From positions 1,426,001 to 1,490,000 of the forward strand of contig NZ_CP108046.1 in assembly GCF_041435115.1 (NCBI RefSeq): a stretch of DNA of 64,000 nucleotides, in the 5' to 3' direction. Below, piece by piece: positions 24,158 to 33,231 of this stretch. The stretch comes from Streptomyces sp. NBC_00289 (GTDB lineage Bacteria; Actinomycetota; Actinomycetes; Streptomycetales; Streptomycetaceae). The position numbers were made by a program, and so were the translations under genes. The notes under the pieces were generated by a model that was not told where the DNA came from, made no database searches, and saw only the letters and a list, made by a program, of their open reading frames with translations. How positions within the stretch are numbered: the first letter of the stretch is position 1; every line of letters starts with the position of its first letter.

Positions 24158-25032
24158 GTGAGGCGATGACCGCTCTGTCACGCGGCGCCCGCGTCCTGTT
24201 CCTGCTCGGCGCGGCCGTCTTCTTCGGACTGCCCCTGCTCTGGCTGCTGTTGGCACCCACCCGCACGGCCGACGACCTGACCACCGGCTCACCGCTCGGC
24301 TTCGGTTCGCTGGGCAACGTGGGCGACGCCTGGTCGCACCTGACGTCGTACAACGACGGCGAGATCACCCTGTGGATCGGCAACTCGATCGTCTACGCGG
24401 CGGCCAGCGTGGCCCTCGCCCTGCTGTTGTGCGTGCCGGCCGGCTACGCGCTCGCCAAGCACGACTTCGCCGGCCGCCGGGCGCTGCTCACCCTGTCGGT
24501 GGTGACGATGATCCTGCCCCCGGCCGCGCTGGTGCTCCCGCTGTACCTGGAGATGTCGGCGCTCGACCTCACCGGCACCGTCTGGTCGGTGATCCTGCCG
24601 TTGTCCTTCTACCCCTTCGGCGTCTACCTGGCCTTCCTCCACTTCCAGGCCAACCTGCCCGACAGTCTGCTGGACGCCGGACGCGTCGACGGGGCGAGCG
24701 AACTGCGGCTGTTCTGGTCGGTCGCGGTGCCACTGGCCCGCCCCGCCATCGCGCTGATCGCCTTCTTCGGCTTCGCCCGCTGCTGGACCGACTTCTTCCT
24801 GCCCTTCGTGATGCTCTCCGACGACCGCACCTTCACCCTCCAGCTCGGCCTGATGTCCCTGCTGCAGTCCACCGGCGCGGTCAACAACTCCAGCGGCTTC
24901 GCCGACCTCGACATCCACCAGCCGGAGGCGGCCCTGGCCGGACTCGTGGCCTGCGCACCACTGCTGATCGGTTTCGTCCTCGCCCAGCGCTTCCTGCGCA
25001 CCGGGCTGCTGGCCGGGGCGGAGAAGGGCTGA
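24154..25032 (+). CDS. Sugar ABC transporter permease, MalG type
   Basis: A 292-residue permease from GTG (VSEAMTALSRG) coupled to the previous gene. Six membrane segments are evident; the EAA-type loop is DAGRVDGASELRLFWSVAVP near residue 185, where the usual E-A-A is D-A-G. The C-terminal GFADLDIHQPEAALAGLVAC is typical of MalG-like proteins. It pairs with the MalF-type protein. Its stop codon is joined to the DUF2264 start as TGATG, inside an 18-bp tandem duplication. Confidence 0.9.
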   Translation: MSEAMTALSRGARVLFLLGAAVFFGLPLLWLLLAPTRTADDLTTGSPLGFGSLGNVGDAWSHLTSYNDGEITLWIGNSIVYAAASVALALLLCVPAGYALAKHDFAGRRALLTLSVVTMILPPAALVLPLYLEMSALDLTGTVWSVILPLSFYPFGVYLAFLHFQANLPDSLLDAGRVDGASELRLFWSVAVPLARPAIALIAFFGFARCWTDFFLPFVMLSDDRTFTLQLGLMSLLQSTGAVNNSSGFADLDIHQPEAALAGLVACAPLLIGFVLAQRFLRTGLLAGAEKG

Positions 25033-25055
25033 TGGACGGAGAAGGGCTGATGGAC
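25020..25055 (+). repeat. 18-bp tandem duplication of a stop-RBS-start junction
   Basis: GGAGAAGGGCTGATGGAC occurs twice in tandem (25020-25037 and 25038-25055). Each copy has a GGAG ribosome binding site, a TGA and an ATG in the same relative place. The two ATGs (25032 and 25050) are in frame with each other, so the DUF2264 gene has two equivalent starts. Confidence 0.95.
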
Positions 25056-26810
25056 GACACGCGTACCGAACTCGCCTCCGAAGTACGGGAACTGGTCGAG
25101 CCCCTCGCATCCCGTTTCAGCGCGGGCCGGGCCCGCGTACGGCTCGGCGTGAACACCGCGATCCACGACGACACGACCGCCGAACTGGAGGCGTTCGCCC
25201 GCCCGTTGTGGGGACTCGCGCCCCTGGCGGCGGGCGGACAGGCCGTGCCCCACGCCGAGTCGTGGGTCCGGGGACTCGCGAACGGCAGCGACCCCGCGCA
25301 CCCCGAGTACTGGGGCGAACCCGTCGACCACGACCAGCGCATCGTCGAGATGGCCGCCATCGGCTTCGCGCTCGCCCTCGCCCCCCAGCAGTGGTGGGAC
25401 CCGCTGACCGGCCCCGAGCGCGACCGGCTCGCCCGCTGGCTGCTCAGTGCGCTGCACCGGGAGACCACCGACAACAACTGGCTCTTCTTCCCGGTGCTGG
25501 TCGGCCTCGGCCTCGACCGGGTGGGAGTGCCCTACGACCGCTCGCTGAGCACCGCCCGCCTCGACCGGCTGGAGACCTTCTGGCTCGGCGACGGCTGGTA
25601 CGCGGACGGCCCCACCGAACGGCGCGACTACTACGTCCCGTGGGCGATGCACTTCTACGGGCTCCTGTACGACACACTCGCCGGCGGCGACCGCTTCAAG
25701 GAGCGGGCCGCCCGGTTCGCCGGGGACTTCCGCCACTGGTTCGCCGACGACGGCGCCGCCGTCCCGTACGGCCGCAGCCTCACCTACCGCTGGGCGCAGG
25801 CCGCGTTCTGGGGCGCGCTGCCGTTCGCGGGCGTCGACGTACTGCCCTGGGGCGAGGTCAAGGGCTATCTGCTTCGGCATCTGCGCTGGTGGCGCGGGCG
25901 GCCGGTGACCGGTCCCGACGGACTGCTGTCCATCGGGTACGGCTATCCGCAGCCCGCGATCGCCGAGCAGTACAACGCGCCGGGCTCGCCCTACTGGTCA
26001 CTCAAGGCGTATCTGCCGCTCGCCCTGCCGGCCCGGCACGCGTTCTGGACCGCGAAGGAGGAGCCTCCTCCCGTCCTGCCCGCCGTCAGCTCCCAGCCGC
26101 ACGCCGGGGCGGTCCTGATGCGCGCGTCCGGCGACGTCACCCTGCTCGCCGGGCGCCAGCACCACCCTTGGGTGCGCCACGGAGCGGAGAAGTACGCCAA
26201 GTTCGCCTACTCGACCCGCTTCGGCTTCAGCCTGCCGAACGGCACACTCGGCCTCGAACAGGGCGCCCACGACTCGATGCTGGCGCTGAGCGACGACGGC
26301 GGGGCGCACTACCGGGTGCGCGAGGAGCCGGCCGCGTCCTACGTCACCGCGGACACGGTCCTCAGTACCTGGCACCCGTGGCCCGACGTGGAGATCACGA
26401 CCTGGCTGACGGCCGCCGCACCCTGGCACGTGCGCACCCACCGCGTCCGCACCGCGCGCGCCCTGCACACCGCCGAGGGCGGTTTCGCCGTCGACCGGGA
26501 CGCGGGCACGGACCGCGAGAGCGGACCGGGACGCGCGCGGGTGTCGGCGCCCGCGGGACTCACCGGGCTGCGCGACCTCGACGGCCGGCGCGAGGGCGAG
26601 GTCCTCGACTGCCTGCCGGGCACGAACGTCCTCGCACGACGCACCGCACTGCCCGTACTCGTGGGCCGGCTGCCGCCCGGCGAGCACTGGTTGAGGTGTG
26701 CCGTGCTCGGCGCCCCGGACGGACCCGAGGCCGGGGCGGCCTGGCGGAGACCCCCGACCACGGCACACCCACCGACCACCGCACATCCGACGACTGGAGA
26801 CAGGACTTGA
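25032..26810 (+). CDS. DUF2264 protein, putative glycoside hydrolase
   Basis: A 592-residue protein without a signal peptide, hence cytosolic. The N-terminal two-thirds match DUF2264, an alpha/alpha-barrel-like family: RPLWGLAPLAAGGQAVPHAE, TDNNWLFFPVLVGLGLDRVG, GDGWYADGPTERRDYYVPWA, and GYGYPQPAIAEQYNAPGSPY. Some members are thought to be glucuronidases, which I cannot confirm here. The C-terminal part is beta-rich with a Pro/Thr tail. It follows the permeases by TGATG (see the 18-bp duplication) and precedes a beta-helix enzyme, so it probably trims the imported oligosaccharide. The first start was annotated; 25050 gives a protein six residues shorter. Confidence 0.8.
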   Translation: MDGEGLMDDTRTELASEVRELVEPLASRFSAGRARVRLGVNTAIHDDTTAELEAFARPLWGLAPLAAGGQAVPHAESWVRGLANGSDPAHPEYWGEPVDHDQRIVEMAAIGFALALAPQQWWDPLTGPERDRLARWLLSALHRETTDNNWLFFPVLVGLGLDRVGVPYDRSLSTARLDRLETFWLGDGWYADGPTERRDYYVPWAMHFYGLLYDTLAGGDRFKERAARFAGDFRHWFADDGAAVPYGRSLTYRWAQAAFWGALPFAGVDVLPWGEVKGYLLRHLRWWRGRPVTGPDGLLSIGYGYPQPAIAEQYNAPGSPYWSLKAYLPLALPARHAFWTAKEEPPPVLPAVSSQPHAGAVLMRASGDVTLLAGRQHHPWVRHGAEKYAKFAYSTRFGFSLPNGTLGLEQGAHDSMLALSDDGGAHYRVREEPAASYVTADTVLSTWHPWPDVEITTWLTAAAPWHVRTHRVRTARALHTAEGGFAVDRDAGTDRESGPGRARVSAPAGLTGLRDLDGRREGEVLDCLPGTNVLARRTALPVLVGRLPPGEHWLRCAVLGAPDGPEAGAAWRRPPTTAHPPTTAHPTTGDRT

Positions 26811-29464
26811 GACTCAGACATCTGTCCGTACTGGCCGCCGTGACCGCACTGCTGACCTTCCCGGTCCAGGCGCACGCGGCGCAGTCCGGCCACACCTACC
26901 ACGTCGCCCCCCGGGGCAGTGACCACGCACACGGCACGCAGGCAAGCCCGCTGCGCACCATCGGCGCCTGCCTCGAACGAGTCCGCCCCGGCGACACCTG
27001 CCTCGTCCACCGGGGCACCTACCGCGAACAGCTCACCCCTCCCTCCGGCACCGAGGGCGCTCCGATCACGATCGCCGCGTACGGCGACGGTCCGGTGACC
27101 GTCGACGGGACGGAACGGGTGACCGGCTGGAAGGACGCCGGCGACGGACTGGTCGCCGCCGACACCGACCTGCCCCCGGACCCGGACTTCAACGCCGTGT
27201 TCGTGGACGACGCCCGTGCCGCCGAGGGCCGTTGGCCCAACTCCGGCTCCGATCCGCTGAACACCACCTGGGCCGAGGCCGACACCACCTCCACCGACCA
27301 GCACATCGACGACACCGACCTGCCCGACGCCGACTGGACCGGCGCCACCGTGCACGTGTGGGCGGGCTCCAACCCGTGGGCCCAGCAGACCGGAACGGTC
27401 ACCGCCACGGCACCGGGCAAGCTGGACTTCAAGGGCGGCAACTACCGCTGCCCGCCGCTGTGCATGGGCAACCAGACCTACCGCAACTACTACCTCGTCG
27501 GGTCGAAGGCCGCCCTCGACCAGCCGGGCGAGTGGTACTACGACAGGACCGCCCACCGCCTGTACCTCGTCCCCCCGAAGGGCGGCATCGCCGGACACAC
27601 GGTGACCGCCAAGCACCGGCTGTGGGCCGTCGACCTGAGCGACAGCTCGTACGTCACCGTCCGCGACCTGAACCTGTGGGGCACCTCCCTGCGAACGGGC
27701 AAGTCCAGTACGGGAGTCGTGGTCGACCGACTGCACGCCACGTACGTCTCCGAGTTCTCCACCCTGCCCATGCCGCCGGACAGCGATCTCGCGGTCGAGC
27801 CGTTCGAAGGCAACATCGTCGCCTCCCGGATCCTCGACTCGGGCGTGCAGATCCTCGGCACCGGCAACACGCTGAGGAACAGTGAGATCGCGCAGTCGGC
27901 CGGCGACGGCGTCCTGGTCCGCGGCACCGGCAACACCGTCACCAACAACTACATCCACGACGTCGGCTGGATGGGCAGCTACACCCCGGGCATCGAGATC
28001 AACGGCAACGGCCACACGGTCACCCACAACACCGTCCGGCGCACCGGACGGGCGGCCATCGACACCGCCTGGCAGCTCAACGGCACCGAGTTCCACGGCA
28101 ACCGCATCGCCTACAACGACATCTCCGAGGCGATGCGCACCTCCCGCGACGGCTCACCCTTCTATGTCTGCTGCAGCCTGAACGGTTCCGGCACGTCCAT
28201 CGACCACAACACCGCGCACGACGCCGACGGCCAGAACGGCTACTACGTCGACAACTACTCCCACCACTTCCGGCTGCATCACAACGTCGCCTGGAACACC
28301 GGAAGCCGGGGCGTCTACTTCAACGGCCACACCGGCCCCAGCGTCGCCAACGAGGACCACAACTCCAGCTACGGCGTGGGCATCAACGTCGCCTCGGTCG
28401 CCCTCGGCGGCGCGACGGACGCGTCGGGCTCGTACTTCAGCAACATCGTCGGACCCAAGCCGGTCACCGCGACGAAGGCCGGAGATCCGCTGCCGGTCGT
28501 CCGCTCCAACCTGATCAGCGACAAGCCCGGCTACACCGACGCCGTCAACGGCGAACTGTGGCTGACGCCCGGTTCACCCGCCATCGACGCGGGCGAGGCG
28601 GTCGACGGCGTCACCACCGACGTCCTGGGCACGGCTCCCGACCAGGGCGCCTACGAGTACGGCGCACCCGTCTGGTCGACCGGCTGCGATCTGCCCGGCT
28701 GCCGACAGCGGGTACGCCACGGCGACTGGACCGCCACCGCGAGCGACGGCACCAGCGCCTCCGCCACCGTCGACGGCGACATCAACACCCGCTGGACCAG
28801 CGCCACCCCGCAGACCGCCGGCCAGTCCCTGACCGTCGACCTCGGCGAGAGCAAGACCTTCGGCCGGCTCTCCCTCGACGCCGGCCGCGACACCAGCGGC
28901 CAGCCGTACGGCTTCACGGTCTCCGTCAGCCGCGACGGCACGCACTGGAGTGAACCGCTCGCCCGGGTCTCCGGACGCTCCTTCACCCAGGACGCGGTGT
29001 TCCCCCGGCAGACCACCGCCCGCCAGGTGCGCATCACGCTGACCGTGAGCGGGCCGGCGCCCTGGGTCGTCAACGACATCAGGCTGTACGGGGAGGGGCC
29101 CGACGCCACCTCGGCGCTCCAGGCCGAACAGGCCACGACCGTGCGGGGCGTGGAGCGCGGGACGGCGGCCACCGGCGTCCTCGGCTCAGGCGACAGGCTG
29201 GGCTTCGGCACGGTGAATGTCCGTGGCGGGCACCTCACCGTACGTCTCGCCTCCACCTGCGCACAGGGCTGCTCGCTCCAGTTGCGCCTGGACTCACCTG
29301 CCGGCCCGGTGGCCGCGACGGTACCCCTCGCGGGTACCGACGGGGAATGGCGGGAGCAGTCCGTGGCTCTGCGACGCGAGGTCACCGGCACCCACGACCT
29401 GTACGCCGTGGCGAAGGGCGGGCCCCGGGTCGCCGCGCTCGACTGGCTGACGATCCGCCCCTGA
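26807..29464 (+). CDS. Secreted right-handed beta-helix protein with carbohydrate-binding domains
   Basis: An 885-residue exported protein, taken from a TTG overlapping the previous stop (TTGA) with GGAGACAGGA upstream. Signal peptide about 1-25. Residues about 30-80 (HTYHVAPRGSDHAHGTQASP, then VRPGDTCLVHRGTYREQ) are the entry of polysaccharide-lyase-like beta-helices of PL6/DUF1565 type. Coils run to about 610, with Asn-rich turns such as GNTVTNNYIHDVGW. Residues about 635-765 look like an F5/8-type (CBM32) module (DGDINTRWTSATPQTAGQSL) and the C-terminal 120 like a CBM6/35-type module (LQAEQATTVRGVE). It probably cleaves or binds the polysaccharide outside the cell before import. The exact activity is unknown. 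Confidence 0.8.
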   Translation: MRLRHLSVLAAVTALLTFPVQAHAAQSGHTYHVAPRGSDHAHGTQASPLRTIGACLERVRPGDTCLVHRGTYREQLTPPSGTEGAPITIAAYGDGPVTVDGTERVTGWKDAGDGLVAADTDLPPDPDFNAVFVDDARAAEGRWPNSGSDPLNTTWAEADTTSTDQHIDDTDLPDADWTGATVHVWAGSNPWAQQTGTVTATAPGKLDFKGGNYRCPPLCMGNQTYRNYYLVGSKAALDQPGEWYYDRTAHRLYLVPPKGGIAGHTVTAKHRLWAVDLSDSSYVTVRDLNLWGTSLRTGKSSTGVVVDRLHATYVSEFSTLPMPPDSDLAVEPFEGNIVASRILDSGVQILGTGNTLRNSEIAQSAGDGVLVRGTGNTVTNNYIHDVGWMGSYTPGIEINGNGHTVTHNTVRRTGRAAIDTAWQLNGTEFHGNRIAYNDISEAMRTSRDGSPFYVCCSLNGSGTSIDHNTAHDADGQNGYYVDNYSHHFRLHHNVAWNTGSRGVYFNGHTGPSVANEDHNSSYGVGINVASVALGGATDASGSYFSNIVGPKPVTATKAGDPLPVVRSNLISDKPGYTDAVNGELWLTPGSPAIDAGEAVDGVTTDVLGTAPDQGAYEYGAPVWSTGCDLPGCRQRVRHGDWTATASDGTSASATVDGDINTRWTSATPQTAGQSLTVDLGESKTFGRLSLDAGRDTSGQPYGFTVSVSRDGTHWSEPLARVSGRSFTQDAVFPRQTTARQVRITLTVSGPAPWVVNDIRLYGEGPDATSALQAEQATTVRGVERGTAATGVLGSGDRLGFGTVNVRGGHLTVRLASTCAQGCSLQLRLDSPAGPVAATVPLAGTDGEWREQSVALRREVTGTHDLYAVAKGGPRVAALDWLTIRP

Positions 29465-29486
29465 CCGACGCCTCAGCGTCCGGTCA
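29462..29486 (+). terminator. Hairpin terminator built on the stop codon
   Basis: TGACCGACGC (29462-29471), loop CTCA, then GCGTC-C-GGTCA (29476-29486, one bulged C). The stem begins with the stop codon of the beta-helix gene. The next gene is convergent, so this probably ends the ABC/DUF2264 operon. Confidence 0.6.
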
Positions 29487-29521
29487 CCCGCGGTCTGCCC
29501 GGCCAGGTCATGGCCGTCGGA

Positions 29522-30175
29522 TCACGCCTCCCACCGGTCGCGGTACTCGATGTGGATCTCGCGCGCGTCGCCGAGAACGCCTTCGTTGGAATGGAACTCG
29601 GTGCAGTAGTGCGGGTAGTTCGGATGGACGGGGACGTAACCGGGGCCGTTTCGGGCGATGTCGAAGAAGTGCCGGGCGGTTTCCCGGAACACCTTCGCGC
29701 TGCCGGTCATGAACAGCGTCTCGGCGTGGAGATGCTGCTGGAACAGGTCCCGGTTCTCCCGGTAGCGCCTCGCCTCGTAGTCGATCACGGCCTCGCCCGT
29801 GTCCTTCGGGCCGGGCAGCGTCACGGTCTGCGGACGGCCCACGCCGAGTCGTCCGCGGACCTCCTTCCAGCGTGCGGGCGCGAACTGCAGCGAGTGGTGC
29901 AGCAGAACGAGATCGAGTTGGCGTGTGCCGCCTTCGGCCAGTGCGCCGGAGGGAGGCCGGTTACCTCGCATCGGCAGGTGGATCAGTGAACGCGGTGACG
30001 AGGCGGCGAGCTTCCACAGGCCGCCGATCCGCCGCGCCGCGTCCTGGTCGAGGTAGGCGTCCAGATGCCGGTCGTGGTCGAGCAGCAGCGCACGCGACAG
30101 CGGCCTGGCGGGCCGGATGACCTTGAACTCCGCCGCGCCGAAGCGTGCCTGGTGGATGGTGACGGGCAGTTTCAT
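29522..30175 (-). CDS. Hypothetical cytosolic protein
   Basis: A 217-residue protein starting MKLPVTIHQARFGAAEFKVI, with GGGGGAG four bases upstream. It has no signal peptide or membrane segment. Notable parts are LLLDHDRHLDAYLDQDAARR near the N-terminus, FAPARWKEVRGRLG mid-protein and a C-terminal half rich in His, Tyr and acidic residues (HFFDIARNGPGYVPVHPNYP, then YCTEFHSNEGVLGDAREIHI). No family was recognised. It lies between two convergent or separate units, and its neighbours give no hint. Confidence 0.6.
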   Translation of the reverse strand: MKLPVTIHQARFGAAEFKVIRPARPLSRALLLDHDRHLDAYLDQDAARRIGGLWKLAASSPRSLIHLPMRGNRPPSGALAEGGTRQLDLVLLHHSLQFAPARWKEVRGRLGVGRPQTVTLPGPKDTGEAVIDYEARRYRENRDLFQQHLHAETLFMTGSAKVFRETARHFFDIARNGPGYVPVHPNYPHYCTEFHSNEGVLGDAREIHIEYRDRWEA

Positions 30176-30288
30176 CGGCTCCCCCGGACACGACGGCTGA
30201 CGTCGGCAGCGTAGGCGACCCAGTGGCCGCCCGCGACTTGGCGCGTGCACGTGCCGAGCCGCGAGGGGACCGCAAGTGCGGGCGCATG

Positions 30289-30972
30289 TCACTCGATCGC
30301 CGCGACGCCGATTCCGATGCCGATGAACAGGCAGCCGGTGACGCGTTCCCAACGGCGCCGCCAGGAGGGGCGACCCAGCACCGACCGCAGACGGACGGCG
30401 ACACCGACCAGGAGCAGCCAGTAGAGGATGCCGACGACGACGTCGATCAGGCCCAGAAGGAAGACCTGCTCGGTGAGCGACCCACCGCGGTCCGCGAACT
30501 GCGGCACGATGCTGAGGAAGAACAGGGCCGCCTTGGGATTGAGGACGTTGGTCAGGAACCCCTCGACGAAACTGCCGCGGCGGCCGCAACGCACAGCCCC
30601 GTCCGGGGCGTTGGCGGTTCCCTGGGTCCGGTCTGCTTCCGGGCGCCTTTGCGGGGCGGCGTGCGGGTCGCGCCGGCCCGCCCCAGCGCCGTGCCGGGCG
30701 TCGCGCAGCGCCCGTACGCCCAGATACACCAGATAGGCGGCCCCGGCCAGTTTGATCGCGGTGAAGGCGTAGGCGGACCGGGTGGCGATGACCGACAGGC
30801 CGAGGGCGGCGGCACACATGTGCACGCACAGGCCGGCCTGTGCGCCCAGCGCGGCGGCCCTGCCCAGCGCGCGTCGCCGCGCGGCCGCCCGCACGATCAC
30901 CAGGAAGTCGGGTCCTGGGACGAGGTAGGCGAGCAGCACCACACCGAGGAACCCCGCGAGATCGACCGACAT
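30289..30972 (-). CDS. LysE/RhtB family amino-acid exporter
   Basis: A 227-residue membrane protein. Signatures of the LysE/RhtB family: LLAYLVPGPDFLVIVRAAAR near residue 12, AGLCVHMCAAALGLSVIATR, then FVEGFLTNVLNPKAALFFLS near residue 135. Six hydrophobic segments are expected and seen; an unusually long polar loop (about 100-130, Arg/Ala/Pro-rich) separates the halves. The family exports amino acids or homoserine lactones. GGAG lies 6 nt before the ATG. No linked amino-acid genes were seen. Confidence 0.85.
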   Translation of the reverse strand: MSVDLAGFLGVVLLAYLVPGPDFLVIVRAAARRRALGRAAALGAQAGLCVHMCAAALGLSVIATRSAYAFTAIKLAGAAYLVYLGVRALRDARHGAGAGRRDPHAAPQRRPEADRTQGTANAPDGAVRCGRRGSFVEGFLTNVLNPKAALFFLSIVPQFADRGGSLTEQVFLLGLIDVVVGILYWLLLVGVAVRLRSVLGRPSWRRRWERVTGCLFIGIGIGVAAIE

Positions 30973-31006
30973 ACCCTGCTCCGTCCTGTGGCCCGGTAGG
31001 ACGGGC

Positions 31007-31028
31007 GCACCCAAGACCTTTCGGGTGC
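31007..31028 (-). terminator. Candidate hairpin after the second beta-helix gene
   Basis: GCACCC (31007-31012) and GGGTGC (31023-31028) pair across a 10-nt loop, 45 nt beyond the stop of the beta-helix gene. The stem is short (6 bp), hence low confidence. Confidence 0.35.
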
Positions 31029-31072
31029 CACCGGAGCGGCAGGTGATGCGGCCGGAGTCGCCGTCTTCTGGC

Positions 31073-32164
31073 CTACGCGAGGTGGGGGTCGTCGTTGGTG
31101 ATGTCGGTCGCCACTCCGATGAACGTGTTGCCGGCCGAAGTACCCAGCGCGCCCTTGTAGTTGTAGATAGCCCACTGCATGCCGCTGAAGGTGTTGTCGT
31201 ACACGTTCGCGCCGATGTAGTGGTTGATTCCCACGCCGAACCTGCCCGCACCTCCGATGTCGTGGATGCGGTTGTTGTAGACGTTCAGATTCGTCACGGC
31301 GTTGAACGGACCGCCACTGATGCCGATGATCAGGATGCCGTCCGTGAACCGGGTCCCACTGATGTCGTTGTCGTGGATGTTGATGTTCTTGGCCGCCGCG
31401 TTCTGGAAGCCGCTGTACACGATGCCCGGCAGGGTTCCCGTACCGCTCTCGGAACCGCCGACGATCGTGTTGTGGTGGATGGACACGTCGGACAGGGTCT
31501 CGGCGGACGAGTTGGGTTCGAGGTCGATGGGTCCGGGCATCCCGGAGCGCGAACACTTGACGAACCTGTTGTGGTGCACCTCGATGCGGGTGCCGGTGAC
31601 GATGGAAACACCGTTCCGGTTGAAGTGGTCGGACGTGAACGTGTTGTCCGGCCCGATCGTGCAGTTCTTGGCGGTACTTCCGATGTTGACGTAGACGCCG
31701 TCGCCGATGATGTCGCCGAACTCGCAGTTCTTGACGACGACGTCGCTGAGGTTGCCCTGGATTCTCACGCAGTGCCGGTACTGGGACCAGGTGGCCCCCT
31801 GCTTCGACGCGCGCCCGTCGAACCTGAGGTTCTCGATCGTGACACCCGATCCGCGCACGGCCAGGATCTCGTCACTGTGTGTGGTGGACTTCGTGGAGTC
31901 GTCCGGGAACCGCAGGGTCGAACCGTTGCCCACGACGTGGCAGCCGGCGGGTATCGACAGCGAGGTGACCGTGTACGTCCGCCCCTCCGGGAAGACCAGA
32001 CGCTTGCCGGCGGCGGCGTCGGCCGCCGACTGCGGCGTGGGGTGGTCCTTCACGAGCACATCGTCGTTGCCGCCGCGGGGAAGGCGTGGCCCGGCGGCCA
32101 GAAGAGGGAGGGAAACCAGGGCCAGCATCGACCTGCGGGAGACGGGACGGGCACCGGACAACAT
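31073..32164 (-). CDS. Exported right-handed beta-helix protein (Tat signal)
   Basis: A 363-residue protein starting MLSGARPVSRRSMLALVSLP; the SRRSML box and hydrophobic stretch suggest Tat export. After a short linker, AADAAAGKRLVFPEGRTYTV opens a pectate-lyase-superfamily beta-helix (GH28/Pectate_lyase_3-like). Repeated coils run on through VTIENLRFDGRASKQG, VVVKNCEFGDIIGDGVYVNI and IEVHHNRFVKCSRSG. No certain catalytic aspartate trio can be assigned by eye. It may act on the same kind of polymer as the beta-helix protein at 26807-29464, or remodel the polysaccharide made by the cluster to its right. The ribosome binding site is weak (GGCGAAG), so the start is uncertain. Confidence 0.7.
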   Translation of the reverse strand: MLSGARPVSRRSMLALVSLPLLAAGPRLPRGGNDDVLVKDHPTPQSAADAAAGKRLVFPEGRTYTVTSLSIPAGCHVVGNGSTLRFPDDSTKSTTHSDEILAVRGSGVTIENLRFDGRASKQGATWSQYRHCVRIQGNLSDVVVKNCEFGDIIGDGVYVNIGSTAKNCTIGPDNTFTSDHFNRNGVSIVTGTRIEVHHNRFVKCSRSGMPGPIDLEPNSSAETLSDVSIHHNTIVGGSESGTGTLPGIVYSGFQNAAAKNINIHDNDISGTRFTDGILIIGISGGPFNAVTNLNVYNNRIHDIGGAGRFGVGINHYIGANVYDNTFSGMQWAIYNYKGALGTSAGNTFIGVATDITNDDPHLA

Positions 32165-32329
32165 CTTCGCCGGTGACTTCTGCGCTCGGAACAAGACCAG
32201 GAACTCCGTGTGTGGGGGACAGCTCGGCGGTCGGTGCCGCTCGCACGAGCATTTTATCGGCAAGCCGCTAAGTCGACATCGATACGCCGATGTGCCGCTC
32301 CTCACTCGGGTGCCAGGGGATCAGCCTTG

Positions 32330-33073
32330 CTACCGCGCTTCCGTGAAGCGGTCGAGCAGGGCGTCCAGCCCGGCCGCCAGGCCCTCCGGCCCGCCCCGCC
32401 CGGCGAGCGCGGGGGCCATTTCGCGGAGCCGTGGCAGTTCGTGGGACGGCATGCGATGGAGCCCGAGACGGAAGGCGGGGTCCGACTCCTCGGCGTTGTC
32501 CACCATGGGCCGGAGTTCCGCGGACACGTAACCGAGGAGCCACGCGGTGAAGGCGCGGAAGGCGTCGGCGGTACGGCGCTCGTCCAGGCCGGCCTCACGG
32601 AGCAGGACGAGCACCCTCTCGTGGTCCTTCAGGACGGCGAGGGGGCGTCGGGCCAGCGGGACCGCCAGCATGCGCGTGGTCAGCAGCGGGACCACCTGGG
32701 GGTGAGCGAGGCAGACGTCGTAGGTCGCCGACGCGATGCGGTGGAGCATGCCGCGCCAGTCGGGTTCCTCGGCGCTCACGTCCGCCTCGGCCGCCAGGCG
32801 TTCCTCCAGCTTGAGGTACAGGGCCTCCACCAGGCCGTCCAGGAGAGCGTCCTTGCCCTCCGCGTACCGGTAGAGCGCCATGGCCTCCACACCCAGCTCG
32901 GCGCCCAGCCGCCGCATGCTCAGCGCCGAGAGGCCTTCCCGGTCCACCAGGTCGAGTGCGCTGGCCAGCACGCGTTCCCGGCTCAGCCGTCCGTAGCGCC
33001 CGCGGTCGGCGGCGCGGCGCGCCGGAGCACCGCCCGCGTCCTTGCCCCCGGTCTTCGCCTGCTCCTTGACCAT
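32330..33073 (-). CDS. TetR-family regulator divergent from the polysaccharide cluster
   Basis: A 247-residue regulator. The helix-turn-helix occupies about residues 30-80 (LSRERVLASALDLVDREGLS, then MRRLGAELGVEAMALYRYAE), and the C-terminal domain resembles the TetR_C class of the tetracycline repressor (LHRIASATYDVCLAHPQVVP, then AFRAFTAWLLGYVSAELRP). GGAGG lies 6 nt before the ATG. It is divergent from the aminotransferase/dehydratase gene across 158 bp that contain the first copy of the cluster-wide operator, so it is the best candidate for the protein that binds all four copies. That link is inferred from position alone. Confidence 0.85.
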   Translation of the reverse strand: MVKEQAKTGGKDAGGAPARRAADRGRYGRLSRERVLASALDLVDREGLSALSMRRLGAELGVEAMALYRYAEGKDALLDGLVEALYLKLEERLAAEADVSAEEPDWRGMLHRIASATYDVCLAHPQVVPLLTTRMLAVPLARRPLAVLKDHERVLVLLREAGLDERRTADAFRAFTAWLLGYVSAELRPMVDNAEESDPAFRLGLHRMPSHELPRLREMAPALAGRGGPEGLAAGLDALLDRFTEAR

Positions 33074-33117
33074 GCCCCGCCTCCATACGGCCGCCCCGTC
33101 ACAGTGCCCCTCTTGTG

Positions 33118-33170
33118 TTGACTCTATGCACTCTTGGGGGCAATGTGTACGTATACGACGTAAATATACG
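33118..33170 (+). promoter_or_regulatory. Polysaccharide-cluster promoter/operator, copy A
   Basis: TTGACT (33118-33123), 17 nt, CAATGT (33141-33146), then five bases and the operator TATACGACGTAAATATACG (33152-33170). It drives the first biosynthetic operon, whose first ATG is 61 bp downstream. The operator starts where transcription is expected to begin, the position of a blocking repressor site. Confidence 0.7.
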
Positions 33171-33231
33171 CCTTCTGGACGCACGGTCGGCGTCGTCTTC
33201 TCCAAGAACGCCACAGACCGGGGAGCTCTCC

